Shown piece after piece: positions 32,328-40,743 of a stretch of 64,000 nucleotides of DNA. Origin of the DNA: Spirochaetota bacterium (GTDB taxonomy: Bacteria > Spirochaetota > Spirochaetia > Treponematales > Treponemataceae); assembly GCA_023438065.1 (NCBI GenBank), contig JAEXRH010000002.1, forward strand, positions 62,001-126,000, given 5' to 3'. The notes under the pieces were generated by a model. It saw nothing but the letters and a program-made list of their open reading frames with translations. It did not search any database and was not told the origin of the DNA. Made by a program: the position numbers and the translations under genes. How positions within the stretch are numbered: the first letter of the stretch is position 1; each line of letters opens with the position of its first letter.

Positions 32328-32376
32328 TTGACAGAACTACTTCGGTATAATAGTGTTCCAGTAAAGGAATACTATT
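32328..32376 (+). promoter_or_regulatory. trmB-like gene promoter region with operator-like inverted repeat
   Basis: TTGACA (32328-32333) and TATAAT (32346-32351) are consensus but only 12 bases apart; TTGACA with TAGTGT (32351-32356) gives the usual 17. From 32349 to 32376 the arms AATAGTGTTCC and GGAATACTATT form an 11-base inverted repeat with one G-T mismatch and a 6-base centre. It reaches the base before the ATG and includes the AAGGAA ribosome-binding site. It is probably an autoregulatory operator. Confidence 0.6.
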
Positions 32377-33165
32377 ATGGCAGACCAAGAAACGAGGGTT
32401 GAAAGGGACGATCCAGCGCCGAACGGAGAATCGCGCGATCCGCTTGCGCTTCTGGGGGAATTCGGCCTGACGCGACAGGAAGCTACGGTATACCTCTCGA
32501 TAGTCGCGGAAGGTCCGATGAACGGGTATGAAATCGCGAAAGCGATCGGGATCTCGCGCTCGAACGCGTACACCGCGCTCGCCTCGCTCGTGGACAAGGG
32601 CGCCGCGTGGATCGTCGAGGGGAGCCCGACGAGGTACACGCCCGTTCCGGTAGACGAGTTCACCGACAACCGGCTTCACCGCCTGAAAGGATGTCGCGAG
32701 CGGCTTCTCGCGAGCGTGCCTTCGAGAAAGGAGAGACCCGGGAATTACGTGACGATTCGCGGCCGCGATCAGATTCTCGACCGGCTGAGGCATCTCATCC
32801 TCGACGCCGAGGAGCGGCTCTATCTCTCGCTCGACTCGGGCCTCGTAAGGCGGTATCGCGAGGAACTCGTCGCCGTCTCGGGCGCGGGCAAGAAGCTCGT
32901 CGTCGTTACCGCGAAGGCTGCCCTCGCCGACGGAGAGCTCGCGAAAGCCCTTCCCGGCGCCGAGCTTCACGGAACCGAGCGGGAACCGGCCCAGGTCAGG
33001 GCGATCGCCGACTCGCGATACGCGCTGACCGGCGACGTTCCCGAACGCGAGGACGCAAGTTGCCTGTTTTCCGACGAGCGAAACCTCGTCGAGCTTTTCA
33101 AGAGCGCGCTCAGGAACGAGATCATACTCGCCGATCTCGGGTCGCGAGATGCGCCCGCGCGATAA
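32377..33165 (+). CDS. TrmB-family transcriptional regulator
   Basis: The 262-residue protein has an N-terminal winged helix (about 24-95: LGEFGLTRQEATVYLSIVAE, then MNGYEIAKAIGISRSNAYTAL and LVDKGAAWIVEG) typical of TrmB. A C-terminal PLD-like effector domain follows (about 125-255, RGRDQILDRLRHLILDAEERLYLSL). TrmB proteins commonly sense sugars in archaea; bacterial members are less studied. It is nine bases from the aminotransferase gene and divergent from the thioesterase. The inverted repeat just before its ATG suggests autoregulation. Confidence 0.85.
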   Translation: MADQETRVERDDPAPNGESRDPLALLGEFGLTRQEATVYLSIVAEGPMNGYEIAKAIGISRSNAYTALASLVDKGAAWIVEGSPTRYTPVPVDEFTDNRLHRLKGCRERLLASVPSRKERPGNYVTIRGRDQILDRLRHLILDAEERLYLSLDSGLVRRYREELVAVSGAGKKLVVVTAKAALADGELAKALPGAELHGTEREPAQVRAIADSRYALTGDVPEREDASCLFSDERNLVELFKSALRNEIILADLGSRDAPAR

Positions 33166-33174
33166 GGAGGAATC

Positions 33175-34413
33175 ATGGCTTTTTTCGAGGATCGCTTCGC
33201 TTCCCGCATCGGGGGCGCATCGTTCGGGAAGGAGACGACGACGTTCAAGTTCGAGGCTATCAAGCGGGCGAAGCGGGAGGCGAAAGCCGCCCATCCCGAT
33301 ATCCCGCTCATCGATCTCGGCGTCGGCGAGCCTGACCTTCCCGCGTTCCCGCTCGCGGTGGAGACCCTCGCCCGGGAAGCCCCGCTCGCGGCCAACCGGT
33401 TTTACGCCGATAACGGGATTGCCGAGTTCACGGAAGCGGCGGCGAGGTACCTCTGTCGCGCGTTCGGCGTCGGCGGGATCGACCCCGATCGGGAGATCAT
33501 CCATTGCATCGGCTCGAAAAGCGCGTTCGCGACCATTCCGCTCGCCTTCGTGAACCCGGGCGACGTCGCGCTCGTCACGGTGCCGGGCTACCCCGTGCTC
33601 GCGACCCATACCCGCTATCTCGGGGGCGAGGTCCACGCGCTTCCGCTCCTTCCCGAAAACGGCTTTCTTCCCGACCTTGCCAGCATACCCCGGGAGGTTC
33701 TCGGGCGCGCGAAGCTCCTCTACCTCAATTACCCGAATAACCCGACGGGCGCTTGCGCGACGCCTTCCTTTTTCCGCGAGGTCGTCGAGTTCGCCCGGCG
33801 CAATCGCGTCGTCGTGGTGCATGACGCCGCGTACGGCGCGCTCGTCTACGACGGAAAGCCCCTGAGCTTCCTCTCGGTTCCGGGAGCAAAGGAGGTCGGC
33901 GTCGAGGTACACTCGCTCTCGAAGTCCTTCAACATGACCGGCTGGCGGCTCGGCTTCGTCGCGGGAAACGCCGACGCGATCGCGGCCTTCGGCGCGGTCA
34001 AGGACAACTGCGACTCGGGGCAGTTTCGCGCGATCCAGAAAGCGGGCGCGGCCTGCCTCGACCGCTTCGAGCTCACCGATGCCTTGCGGGAGCGCTACTC
34101 GCGGCGGTTCGACCTGCTCGTCGCGACCCTTCGCGAGGCGGGCTTCGACGCGACGAGGAGCGCGGGTTCCTTTTACTGCTACGTTCGCGCCCCCTCGGGC
34201 GCCCGCGGGGGCCTCGCATTCCCGACGGCCGCCGCCTTTTCGGATTGGCTCATTCGGGAGAAGCTCGTCTCGACCGTTCCCTGGGACGACGCGGGGCGCT
34301 TTGTCCGCTTCTCGGTCACCTTCGAGACCGGAACGGACTCGCGCGAGGCGGAAGAGCGCGTCATGGCTGACCTTCGCTCGCGGCTTCTCTCGGCGGGCTT
34401 GCGCTTTGATTGA
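33175..34413 (+). CDS. dapL: LL-diaminopimelate aminotransferase-like class I aminotransferase
   Basis: The 412-residue PLP enzyme has IDLGVGEPDLPAF near the N-terminus, YADNGIAEFTEA, the NYPNNPTGA loop and PLP lysine K250 in HSLSKSFNMTGWR. These match the DapL group, which makes LL-diaminopimelate directly from tetrahydrodipicolinate for lysine and peptidoglycan synthesis, known in Leptospira, Chlamydia and plants. No other lysine-pathway gene is adjacent, and pairing with a TrmB regulator is unusual, so a different aminotransferase substrate is possible. GGAGG precedes the ATG. Confidence 0.72.
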   Translation: MAFFEDRFASRIGGASFGKETTTFKFEAIKRAKREAKAAHPDIPLIDLGVGEPDLPAFPLAVETLAREAPLAANRFYADNGIAEFTEAAARYLCRAFGVGGIDPDREIIHCIGSKSAFATIPLAFVNPGDVALVTVPGYPVLATHTRYLGGEVHALPLLPENGFLPDLASIPREVLGRAKLLYLNYPNNPTGACATPSFFREVVEFARRNRVVVVHDAAYGALVYDGKPLSFLSVPGAKEVGVEVHSLSKSFNMTGWRLGFVAGNADAIAAFGAVKDNCDSGQFRAIQKAGAACLDRFELTDALRERYSRRFDLLVATLREAGFDATRSAGSFYCYVRAPSGARGGLAFPTAAAFSDWLIREKLVSTVPWDDAGRFVRFSVTFETGTDSREAEERVMADLRSRLLSAGLRFD

Positions 34414-34435
34414 GCGGGAAACGGGCGTACTTTCA

Positions 34436-34465
34436 TTGACATCGGCCGCGTCTCCGCCCTAGAGT
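34436..34465 (+). promoter_or_regulatory. Predicted ridA promoter
   Basis: TTGACA (34436-34441), an 18-base spacer and TAGAGT (34460-34465). The leader holds an 8-base hairpin (34473-34491) before the GGAGG ribosome-binding site. Confidence 0.6.
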
Positions 34466-34510
34466 TAGGGGGCTGGCGCGCGACGCGCCGGCGGAACGGA
34501 GGATTACCGC

Positions 34511-34891
34511 ATGGCGAAAAAAATCGTTTCGAGCGCGATGGCGCCGAAGGCATTGGGTCCGTACTCTCACGCGAACGAGGCGGGGGGATTCGTGTTCGTG
34601 TCCGGGATGCTCGGTATCGATCCCGAGACCATGACCCTCGAGGAAACCGTCGAAGCCCAGGCCGACCGCGCGTTGCGAAACCTTCGCGCGGTTCTCGGGG
34701 AGGCGGGCCTTGGCCTTGAGTCGGTCGTGAAGGTGACGGTCTTTCTGACCGATATCGCGAACTTCGCCAAGGTTAACGGGGTATACGGATCGTACTTTAC
34801 CGGGAACTTCCCCGCCCGATCCCTCGTCGCCGTCGCGGGCCTTCCGGCCGGGGGCGAGGTCGAGATCGAGGCGGTCGCGTTCCGGGGCTAA
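34511..34891 (+). CDS. ridA: RidA/YjgF-family enamine/imine deaminase
   Basis: The 126-residue protein has all the family marks: the N-terminal APKALGPYSHA, the VFVSGMLGIDP strand and the C-terminal FPARSLVAVAGLPAGGEVEIEAVA, which includes the Arg that holds the substrate carboxylate. RidA trimers hydrolyse reactive 2-aminoacrylate and related imines released by PLP enzymes. That fits its place just after an aminotransferase gene, although it has its own promoter. Confidence 0.93.
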   Translation: MAKKIVSSAMAPKALGPYSHANEAGGFVFVSGMLGIDPETMTLEETVEAQADRALRNLRAVLGEAGLGLESVVKVTVFLTDIANFAKVNGVYGSYFTGNFPARSLVAVAGLPAGGEVEIEAVAFRG

Positions 34892-34906
34892 GGCTCGATC
34901 CCGCCG

Positions 34907-35839
34907 TCAGTTCGTCTTTTTCCCCGCGTAGAAGCGGAGATACCGCTCGAGATTGGGATGCCAGTAGGCGGCGGTATGGGCGCCGGGTCCAGAGTGGAAG
35001 GTGACGTCGACGTTCCGTCCCTTCAAGACGCCGGCGAGTTCCTCCGCTCCGGCGAAGAGGCCGTCCTCGGTCCCGCAGTCGATGAACACGCTGACCTTTG
35101 AAAGATCCCGTTTGCGCGCGAGCTCGACGGGGTCGGTTTCCGCGCGCGGCGTCAGTTTCGCGTAGAGGAAGAACTCGGGGATTTGCGATCCCTTGAGCGC
35201 GGGGCTGTGTCCCCCGATCCGCGCGAAGTCCCCCGGGTGCCTGAACCCGATATGGAGCGCGGAAAAACCGCCCATCGAGATGCCCCCGATGCTTCTCATC
35301 GACGCCTCCTTCGAGGCCCGGTAGCGGGTTTCGGAGAGGTACATGACTTCCTTCAGGAAGTACGATTCGTACGGTCCGTAAAAGAGCGCGCGCCGGGGCG
35401 AGGGTCCCGCCATCGCGGGCTTTCCGGAATCGAGTCCCCAGCTGTTTTCCATCCGGGGCGCGATGATGACGACGGGCTCGATCAGTCCTTGGGCGATGAG
35501 CCGGTCGGCGACTTCATGGAGTTTGTGATATTCGAACCACTCGATCTCGTCGTTCCCGAACCCATGGAGCAGGTAGAGGACGGGCCAATCGCGGTCAGCC
35601 GAGTATCCCGGCGGAAGGTACGCGTAGAGCGCCATCGGCTTCCCGAGGATGGCGCTTTTAAACTCGACGCGCTCGATGCCCGGCTGGGTCCTGGCAGGCG
35701 GCAGGGCAGACACCGTTTTCTTGAATTCCGAATCGCACGAGGTCAGGACGAAGGCGAACATGACCGCGACCGCGACGCGCGAGGTTATTCCCGGGATTCC
35801 CGAAACGACGGGCTCCTTTCGTGATACGCTCATTTTCAT
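34907..35839 (-). CDS. Lipoprotein esterase of the esterase D/Fes-like family
   Basis: The 310-residue protein starts at 35839 with AAGGAG five bases upstream. The signal peptide ends in the lipobox VLTSC (Cys near residue 35), so it is a lipoprotein. The alpha/beta-hydrolase domain has VLYLLHGFGNDEIEWF, the nucleophile elbow GGISMGGFS, an acid in FIDCGTEDGLF and the catalytic His in GAHTAAYW. Related proteins include S-formylglutathione hydrolase, mycolyltransferase-like and ferulic esterases. The substrate is unknown. It lies 94 bases downstream of the membrane LuxR regulator and may be its target. Confidence 0.8.
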   Translation of the reverse strand: MKMSVSRKEPVVSGIPGITSRVAVAVMFAFVLTSCDSEFKKTVSALPPARTQPGIERVEFKSAILGKPMALYAYLPPGYSADRDWPVLYLLHGFGNDEIEWFEYHKLHEVADRLIAQGLIEPVVIIAPRMENSWGLDSGKPAMAGPSPRRALFYGPYESYFLKEVMYLSETRYRASKEASMRSIGGISMGGFSALHIGFRHPGDFARIGGHSPALKGSQIPEFFLYAKLTPRAETDPVELARKRDLSKVSVFIDCGTEDGLFAGAEELAGVLKGRNVDVTFHSGPGAHTAAYWHPNLERYLRFYAGKKTN

Positions 35840-35928
35840 TATGGCTCCTTGATGTCTCCCATGGTAAGACGGGCCCGGGCGGGATGCCATTGGGGAAAAC
35901 CCTTAAATCGGATGGTTCAGCGTATTTT

Positions 35929-35942
35929 CAGGGTTAACCCTG
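35929..35942. repeat. 14-base palindrome over the stop codon of the LuxR-type gene
   Basis: CAGGGTTAACCCTG is a perfect palindrome that includes the TAA stop of the regulator. No T-run follows on the minus strand. It could be an operator for the esterase gene or a weak terminator. Confidence 0.35.
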
Positions 35943-36845
35943 AGACCGCGACAGGAGCGCCCGCGCGAGCTGCACGCGGTTCGACACGCCGGTTTTCCGG
36001 AAGATATTGTAGATGTGGGTTTCGACGGTTTTCAGGGAGATAAATAGCGCCTCCGCGATCTCGCCGTTCGTCTTCCCCTCGGCGAGAAGGTTCGCGATTT
36101 CCGTCTCGCGCGAGCTCAGGCGCGCGATGATCGCGCCGGCGTCCGGGATCGAAGCGGGGGCGCCCGTCTGCCCGGCGTCTTTCGCGCTCGCTCCGGCGCG
36201 CGGCGTAAGCGAGGACGAAACGAAGATCGTCACCGAGAGCGCGAGCGAGACGACGAGGATGACGGCGTTCTCGTCGAGGGAAAGGCGGCGAAAGACCGTC
36301 GGCATGAACGCGAGAACCGAAGCGCACGCGGCCGCGATGAGAAAGGCCGCGCGCTTTCCGTCCCGCGCGATTCGCTCGCGATCGAGGAGAGTGAGCGCGA
36401 CGGAGACGAGGGATATAAAGACGCACGAGACGACCCAGACGACGCCCTCATGGGCGTGCGCGGCCCGGGTAAGCGGCGGGATCAACGACAGCGATACCGC
36501 TCCGGCGAGAACGGCTAGCGCGAGCGAGACGGCGAGGAGGGCGTTCATTCCCGTCTTCCCTTTTTCGCCGGGGCGGGGAGCGGCAAGCGCGCAGGCCGCG
36601 AGCGGAACGAGCGTCCACGCGGCGCGATGGGCGATGACGGTAAGGGTCTTGAAAACGCGATGGAGCGATATCCCGACTTGCCAGGAAAAGACGGAGATTC
36701 CGAGATCGAAGGAAAGAAGCCATGCGGCCAGCGCGAGAAGGAAGCATGCAGTCCCCGCGCGGGTCATGCGCCGGGGAAGCGTGACGCCCGCGAGCACGAG
36801 GGCGGCGAGCCCCGTCGAGGCGACGATAAACGAGCACAAGAGCAT
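35934..36845 (-). CDS. Membrane-bound LuxR-family regulator
   Basis: The 303-residue protein starts preferably at 36845 (AGGA nine bases upstream; a Met at 36854 overlaps that site). About seven transmembrane segments fill residues 1-215. A C-terminal LuxR/GerE DNA-binding domain (about 235-300) reads LSSRETEIANLLAEGKTNGE, IAEALFISLKTVETHIYNIF and RKTGVSNRVQLA. It lacks a receiver domain. Like the 7TM-AraC protein at 21,289 it probably joins membrane sensing to DNA binding in one chain. A TATACT -10 on the minus strand at 36866-36861 precedes it. A possible target is the adjacent lipoprotein esterase. Confidence 0.85.
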   Translation of the reverse strand: MLLCSFIVASTGLAALVLAGVTLPRRMTRAGTACFLLALAAWLLSFDLGISVFSWQVGISLHRVFKTLTVIAHRAAWTLVPLAACALAAPRPGEKGKTGMNALLAVSLALAVLAGAVSLSLIPPLTRAAHAHEGVVWVVSCVFISLVSVALTLLDRERIARDGKRAAFLIAAACASVLAFMPTVFRRLSLDENAVILVVSLALSVTIFVSSSLTPRAGASAKDAGQTGAPASIPDAGAIIARLSSRETEIANLLAEGKTNGEIAEALFISLKTVETHIYNIFRKTGVSNRVQLARALLSRSQG

Positions 36846-37004
36846 GATCGGCATTCCTCGAGTATACCAGAAATCGCCCGTTTGCGAAACGGAATAATGG
36901 GACGAGACGGCGATTCCCCCGGGTACGGTATTTCGGGGCGTTCAAGGGCGGTCGGGACCGTAGCGCGACTCGCCGTGACGTGGTATCCTTATGAAACCGC
37001 CGTT

Positions 37005-37889
37005 ATGGACTGGAAGAACCGCTTTTCCAAAGCTATGGATTACATCGAGAATACCCTCGAGGACACGACCAATCTCGCGTACGCGGCCTATATCGCGGGT
37101 TGTTCCCCCTTTCATTTCGCCCGAAGCTTCGAGTTTCTCTTCGGCATAAGCCTCGAGGAATACCTTATCCGTCGCAAACTCTCTCGCGCCGCCGACGATC
37201 TGGCCTCGCGCGACGTGACCGTCCCCGAGGTTGCCCAACGCTACGGCTGGGCGTCGGTAGCGCCGTTCGTCGACGCGTTCAAGCGGCGTTTCGGCATATC
37301 TCCCTCCGATCCCCGCCTCCGTGACCTGAATCTCCAGACATGGCAACCCCTGCGCCTGACGACGGCCCCGAAGCGCGGGCTCGTGTCGGGCGCGATGATC
37401 GTTTCGCTACCGGGGTTTTGCGCGCGCGGGTTTTTCATGCGTACGACCAGCGAGGATAATCAGCGGGACAATGTCATTCCGCGGTATTGGAAGCAGCTCG
37501 GGCAAGCGGGCACGCTTCGGTCGCTGGCCTGCGCGGCCGGTCCCCTGGGACTTCTCGGGATCTGCTGGGATTACGACAAGGTAACCTCGTCGTTTGCCTA
37601 TGCCGTGGCCGTCGAGTCCTCGAGCGAGCTGGCCGCTCATCGGCTGGACGAATCCTTTTCCCTGCTCGTGCCGCCGGCGACCTACGCGGTCTTTCCCCTC
37701 GCGTCCTCGCTTCCGGACGTGATTCAGGCAACCTGGAAGGCTGTTTACGGCGAGTGGTTTCCCGATTCGGGGTACGAGCACGCCGGAACGCCCGAATTCG
37801 AGTCCTTCACCGTCCCTGGCCAGCCAATCCGATCGGATCTCCCGCCGTCGGGAATCTGGGTCCCGATCAGGTCGCTTACCTCCGATTGA
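37005..37889 (+). CDS. AraC-family regulator with GyrI-like ligand-binding domain
   Basis: The 294-residue protein has an N-terminal AraC DNA-binding domain (about 5-105: AMDYIENTLEDTTNLAYAAY, IAGCSPFHFARSFEFLFGIS and VTVPEVAQRYGWASVAPFVD). A C-terminal GyrI-like/SoxR-ligand domain follows (about 120-290), as in Rob and BmrR-type sensors of amphipathic drugs. The start at 37005 is where homology-like sequence begins; the frame is open further upstream, but that part is opposite the LuxR-type gene. The ribosome site is weak. The regulated genes are unknown. Confidence 0.8.
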   Translation: MDWKNRFSKAMDYIENTLEDTTNLAYAAYIAGCSPFHFARSFEFLFGISLEEYLIRRKLSRAADDLASRDVTVPEVAQRYGWASVAPFVDAFKRRFGISPSDPRLRDLNLQTWQPLRLTTAPKRGLVSGAMIVSLPGFCARGFFMRTTSEDNQRDNVIPRYWKQLGQAGTLRSLACAAGPLGLLGICWDYDKVTSSFAYAVAVESSSELAAHRLDESFSLLVPPATYAVFPLASSLPDVIQATWKAVYGEWFPDSGYEHAGTPEFESFTVPGQPIRSDLPPSGIWVPIRSLTSD

Positions 37890-38113
37890 GGGCGTACCAT
37901 ATCCTGAACGGATTTCCCCGGTTCCCGGTCATTTGTTTCTTCTGTACACTTACGCCGAAAGTATGGTATTCTTTTCTTCTATAAAACGTCCCCCGAGCGC
38001 TCGGTCGATAGCAGGCTGACCGCTCTTTGGCGCGACGGGTCAAACGGGCAATCCGCCCCGAAGGCTTCGTAACCGCGCCATTGCCGCCAGCGGGGGCAAA
38101 GGAGCATCCATAA
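37890..38113 (+). other. Leader region of glyQS
   Basis: This 224-base gap holds T-rich sequence, TATTCT (37967-37972) and TATAAA (37980-37985) as weak -10 candidates, and a perfect palindrome CCGAGCGCTCGG (37993-38004). A GC-rich leader follows up to AAAGGAG before the ATG. The leader may be structured, but no known riboswitch was recognised. Confidence 0.35.
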
Positions 38114-39469
38114 ATGGAAGATCACTCGGTTTCAATGGAAAAAATCGTCAGCCTCTGCAAGCGGCGCGGTTTCGTGTTTCAGTCCTCCGAAATCTACGGC
38201 GGACAGGCAGGCGCCTGGGATTACGGTCCCCTCGGCATAGAGCTCAAGAACAACATCCAGAAGGCATGGTGGCGGGAAATGACCCAGCTCCACGACAGCA
38301 TCGTCGGCCTCGACGCCGCGATCCTCATGCATCCCAAAGTATGGGAAGCCTCGGGCCACGTCGCGAACTTCTCCGATCCGCTCGTCGACTGCAAGGACTG
38401 CAAGAGCCGCTTCCGCGCCGACGACGACACCCAGATCTCGAAGGAGAACGTCGAGGCCCGCAAGTGCCCGAAGTGCGGCGGTCCCCTGACCGAGCCCCGT
38501 TCCTTTAACCTCATGTTCAAGACGAGCATCGGACCGGCCGAGGATACCTCCTCCATCATCTACCTCCGCCCCGAGACCGCGCAGGGCATCTACGTCAACT
38601 ACAAGAACATCGCGCAGTCGAACCGCCTCAAGGTCCCCTTCGGTATCGCCCAGGTCGGCAAGGCCTTCCGCAACGAGATCGTGACCAAGAACTTCATCTT
38701 CCGCACCTGCGAGTTCGAGCAGATGGAGATGCAGTTCTTCGTGAAGCCCGGCGACGACGAGAAGTTCTTCGCGTACTGGAAGGACCAGCGGATGTCCTAC
38801 TACCCGAAGTACGGCATCAGGCCCGAGAAGCTCCGCTTCCACCACCACGAGAAACTCGCGCACTACGCGAAAGACGCCTACGACATCGAGTTCGAGTTCC
38901 CCATGGGCTTCCAGGAGCTCGAGGGCATCCACAACCGCACCGACTTCGACCTTACCCAGCACACCAAGTACTCGGGCAAGGATCTCCAGTACATCGACCA
39001 GGACAACGGCAACGAGCGCTACATCCCGTACATCATCGAGACGAGCGCGGGTCTCACCCGCAACGTGCTCATGTTCCTCTGCGACGCGTACGAGGAGGAA
39101 AAGGTCGCCGACAAGGGCAACGAGGACGACTGGCGAACGGTGCTCCATTTCCACCCGAAGATAGCGCCCGTGACCGTCGCGATCCTCCCGCTCATGAAGA
39201 AGGACGGACTCGCCGAGCTCGCCAGGGATATCCAGAACGAGCTCAAGGAAGACTTCATGACCGATTACGACCAGTCGGGCGCGATCGGCAAGCGCTATCG
39301 CCGCCAGGACGAGATCGGAACGCCCTTCTGCGTTACCGTCGACTACGACTCGAAGGAAGACGATACGGTCACCCTCCGGTTCCGCGACTCGATGGAGCAG
39401 GTCCGCGTCAAGCGAAGCGAGCTCTCCGCGCGCATCCGCGAAGAGATCAAGAACTACAAGAGAAAATGA
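38114..39469 (+). CDS. glyQS: Glycyl-tRNA synthetase, dimeric class II type
   Basis: The 451-residue enzyme charges tRNA-Gly. It is the eukaryote/archaea-like alpha2 form, with N-terminal FVFQSSEIYGGQAGAWDYGP, a zinc-site-like pair CKDCKSRF / CPKCGGP, motif 2 FRNEIVTKNFIFRTCEFEQME and motif 3 ETSAGLTRNVLM. A C-terminal anticodon-binding domain (about 350-450) follows. The length fits the family (440-460). Bacterial lineages use either this form or the tetrameric GlyQ/GlyS; spirochaetes use this one. AAGGAG lies nine bases before the ATG. Confidence 0.96.
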   Translation: MEDHSVSMEKIVSLCKRRGFVFQSSEIYGGQAGAWDYGPLGIELKNNIQKAWWREMTQLHDSIVGLDAAILMHPKVWEASGHVANFSDPLVDCKDCKSRFRADDDTQISKENVEARKCPKCGGPLTEPRSFNLMFKTSIGPAEDTSSIIYLRPETAQGIYVNYKNIAQSNRLKVPFGIAQVGKAFRNEIVTKNFIFRTCEFEQMEMQFFVKPGDDEKFFAYWKDQRMSYYPKYGIRPEKLRFHHHEKLAHYAKDAYDIEFEFPMGFQELEGIHNRTDFDLTQHTKYSGKDLQYIDQDNGNERYIPYIIETSAGLTRNVLMFLCDAYEEEKVADKGNEDDWRTVLHFHPKIAPVTVAILPLMKKDGLAELARDIQNELKEDFMTDYDQSGAIGKRYRRQDEIGTPFCVTVDYDSKEDDTVTLRFRDSMEQVRVKRSELSARIREEIKNYKRK

Positions 39470-39478
39470 ACGTGCGTA

Positions 39479-39528
39479 GGGAAACCCGGCTCGATCCGGG
39501 TTTCCCGAAGCCTGACCGCAAGGTCGGG
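39479..39528 (+). other. Tandem strong hairpins between glyQS and the ROK gene
   Basis: GGGAAACCCGG (39479-39489) pairs perfectly with CCGGGTTTCCC (39496-39506). Five bases later a second stem (39511-39517 with 39522-39528) closes a GCAA tetraloop. No T-run follows, so this is either a factor-assisted terminator or a stable processing or regulatory structure in the mRNA. Confidence 0.6.
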
Positions 39529-39571
39529 CTACACTTCGGGCGGCGCCACCCGGCGCGCGAGATGACGAACC

Positions 39572-40738
39572 ATGGCTGATATCAACCAACTTCATTCGAT
39601 AAACACGTCCCGTATCCTCAGGGCAATCTGGCTCAATCCCGGCGTTTCCCGCATCAAGGTCGCGGAGATGCTCGATCTCGACCGCTCGACGGTGACGAAG
39701 ATCATGCAGGTGATACTCGATCGCGGCCTCGTGGTGACCGCGGGAAAGAACACCGAGCAGTCCGGCGTCGGGCGCCGGCAGATAAGCCTTCGGGTCAACG
39801 AGGACATCGGCGTCGTCGCGGGAATCGAGGTGCAGGACTCGCGCTTCGTCGCGGTCGTCACCACGATCGCGGGAAAGGTCCTCCATTCCTTCGAGGGACA
39901 GTTCGCGGCGAACCGCGAGAATCTCTCGGCGCACATTCTCGGGATCATCGCCCGCGCGCGCGTGTTCACGGACGGCGAGGGCCTTCGCCTTCTCGGCATC
40001 GGCGTGGGCCTTCCGGGGATCCTCGACCCCTATACCGGCGTCGTAATCCGGTCGAACTCGCTCCTGATACGCGAGCCCTTCGACCTTCGCGCTGAGCTCG
40101 AGAAGGGGTGCGGGGAGCGCATCTTCATCGAGAACGACGCGAACTGTTGCTGCTGGGGCGAGCTCGCGTTCAAGCCCGAAAACCGCACGCGGAATTTCCT
40201 CGCGGTGCTCGGGGAATTCCGCGATCTCTCGCAAGGGTCGAACGAGTACCACGGGCTCGCTGTCGGTTTGGGATTGGCGATCCGCGAGCGCGTGCTGCAC
40301 GGCGATCACTTCACCGCCGGCGAATTCCGGAGCGTCCTCGCGACCAAGGCGACGGGACAGTTCAAGATCCCGTGGAAGGATCTCCGCGCGCTTCCCGAGG
40401 ACGCCCGCGTCCTCCGCGAGGTGTATCGCGAACTCGCCGAGAACCTCGCGTTCCTCGTGAATTGCGTCGACTTCACCAAGATCGTGTTCACGGGCGACAT
40501 CGCCTCGCGGCCGGAGAACCTGAAGGATCTCATGGAGAGCGCGATCGAGGAGAACTGGACCTACAACCTCGACAGGAACTTCATCATCGAATTCTCCGAG
40601 CACGGGGACCTCGCGGTGTCGATCGGCGCGGCCGGGCTTTTCGTCGAGAAGCTTTTCTCCGTTCCCGACATGGCGGACCGGTTCCAGGAGCTCGTGGGAT
40701 ACGATCTCTATGAGCGAATACTCGCGGGAAGGGGCTGA
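39572..40738 (+). CDS. ROK-family transcriptional regulator (NagC/XylR type)
   Basis: The 388-residue protein has an N-terminal winged helix (about 8-65: INTSRILRAIWLNPGVSRIK, then VAEMLDLDRSTVTKIMQVIL and LVVTAGK) and a ROK sugar-kinase-like domain (about 85-385) with GIGVGLPGILDP and IENDANCCCWGEL. The usual ROK zinc cluster (CxCGxxGCxE) is absent, so effector binding may differ from NagC or Mlc. It lies six bases before the aldo-keto reductase gene, which is probably a target in the same operon. Sugar derivatives are the likely effectors of this family. Confidence 0.85.
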   Translation: MADINQLHSINTSRILRAIWLNPGVSRIKVAEMLDLDRSTVTKIMQVILDRGLVVTAGKNTEQSGVGRRQISLRVNEDIGVVAGIEVQDSRFVAVVTTIAGKVLHSFEGQFAANRENLSAHILGIIARARVFTDGEGLRLLGIGVGLPGILDPYTGVVIRSNSLLIREPFDLRAELEKGCGERIFIENDANCCCWGELAFKPENRTRNFLAVLGEFRDLSQGSNEYHGLAVGLGLAIRERVLHGDHFTAGEFRSVLATKATGQFKIPWKDLRALPEDARVLREVYRELAENLAFLVNCVDFTKIVFTGDIASRPENLKDLMESAIEENWTYNLDRNFIIEFSEHGDLAVSIGAAGLFVEKLFSVPDMADRFQELVGYDLYERILAGRG

Positions 40739-40743
40739 TTTCC

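Noticed and set aside
37986..38113. glyQS leader read as a possible T-box or glycine riboswitch (GTAACCGCG near a structured region)
   Set aside because: The T-box consensus before the ACCGCG is missing, no specifier stem or terminator/antiterminator pair is found, and the glycine-riboswitch core is absent. It is kept only as a possibly structured leader.
39572..40738. ROK protein as a sugar kinase
   Set aside because: The N-terminal winged helix shows a regulator, and the zinc motif of ROK kinases is absent.
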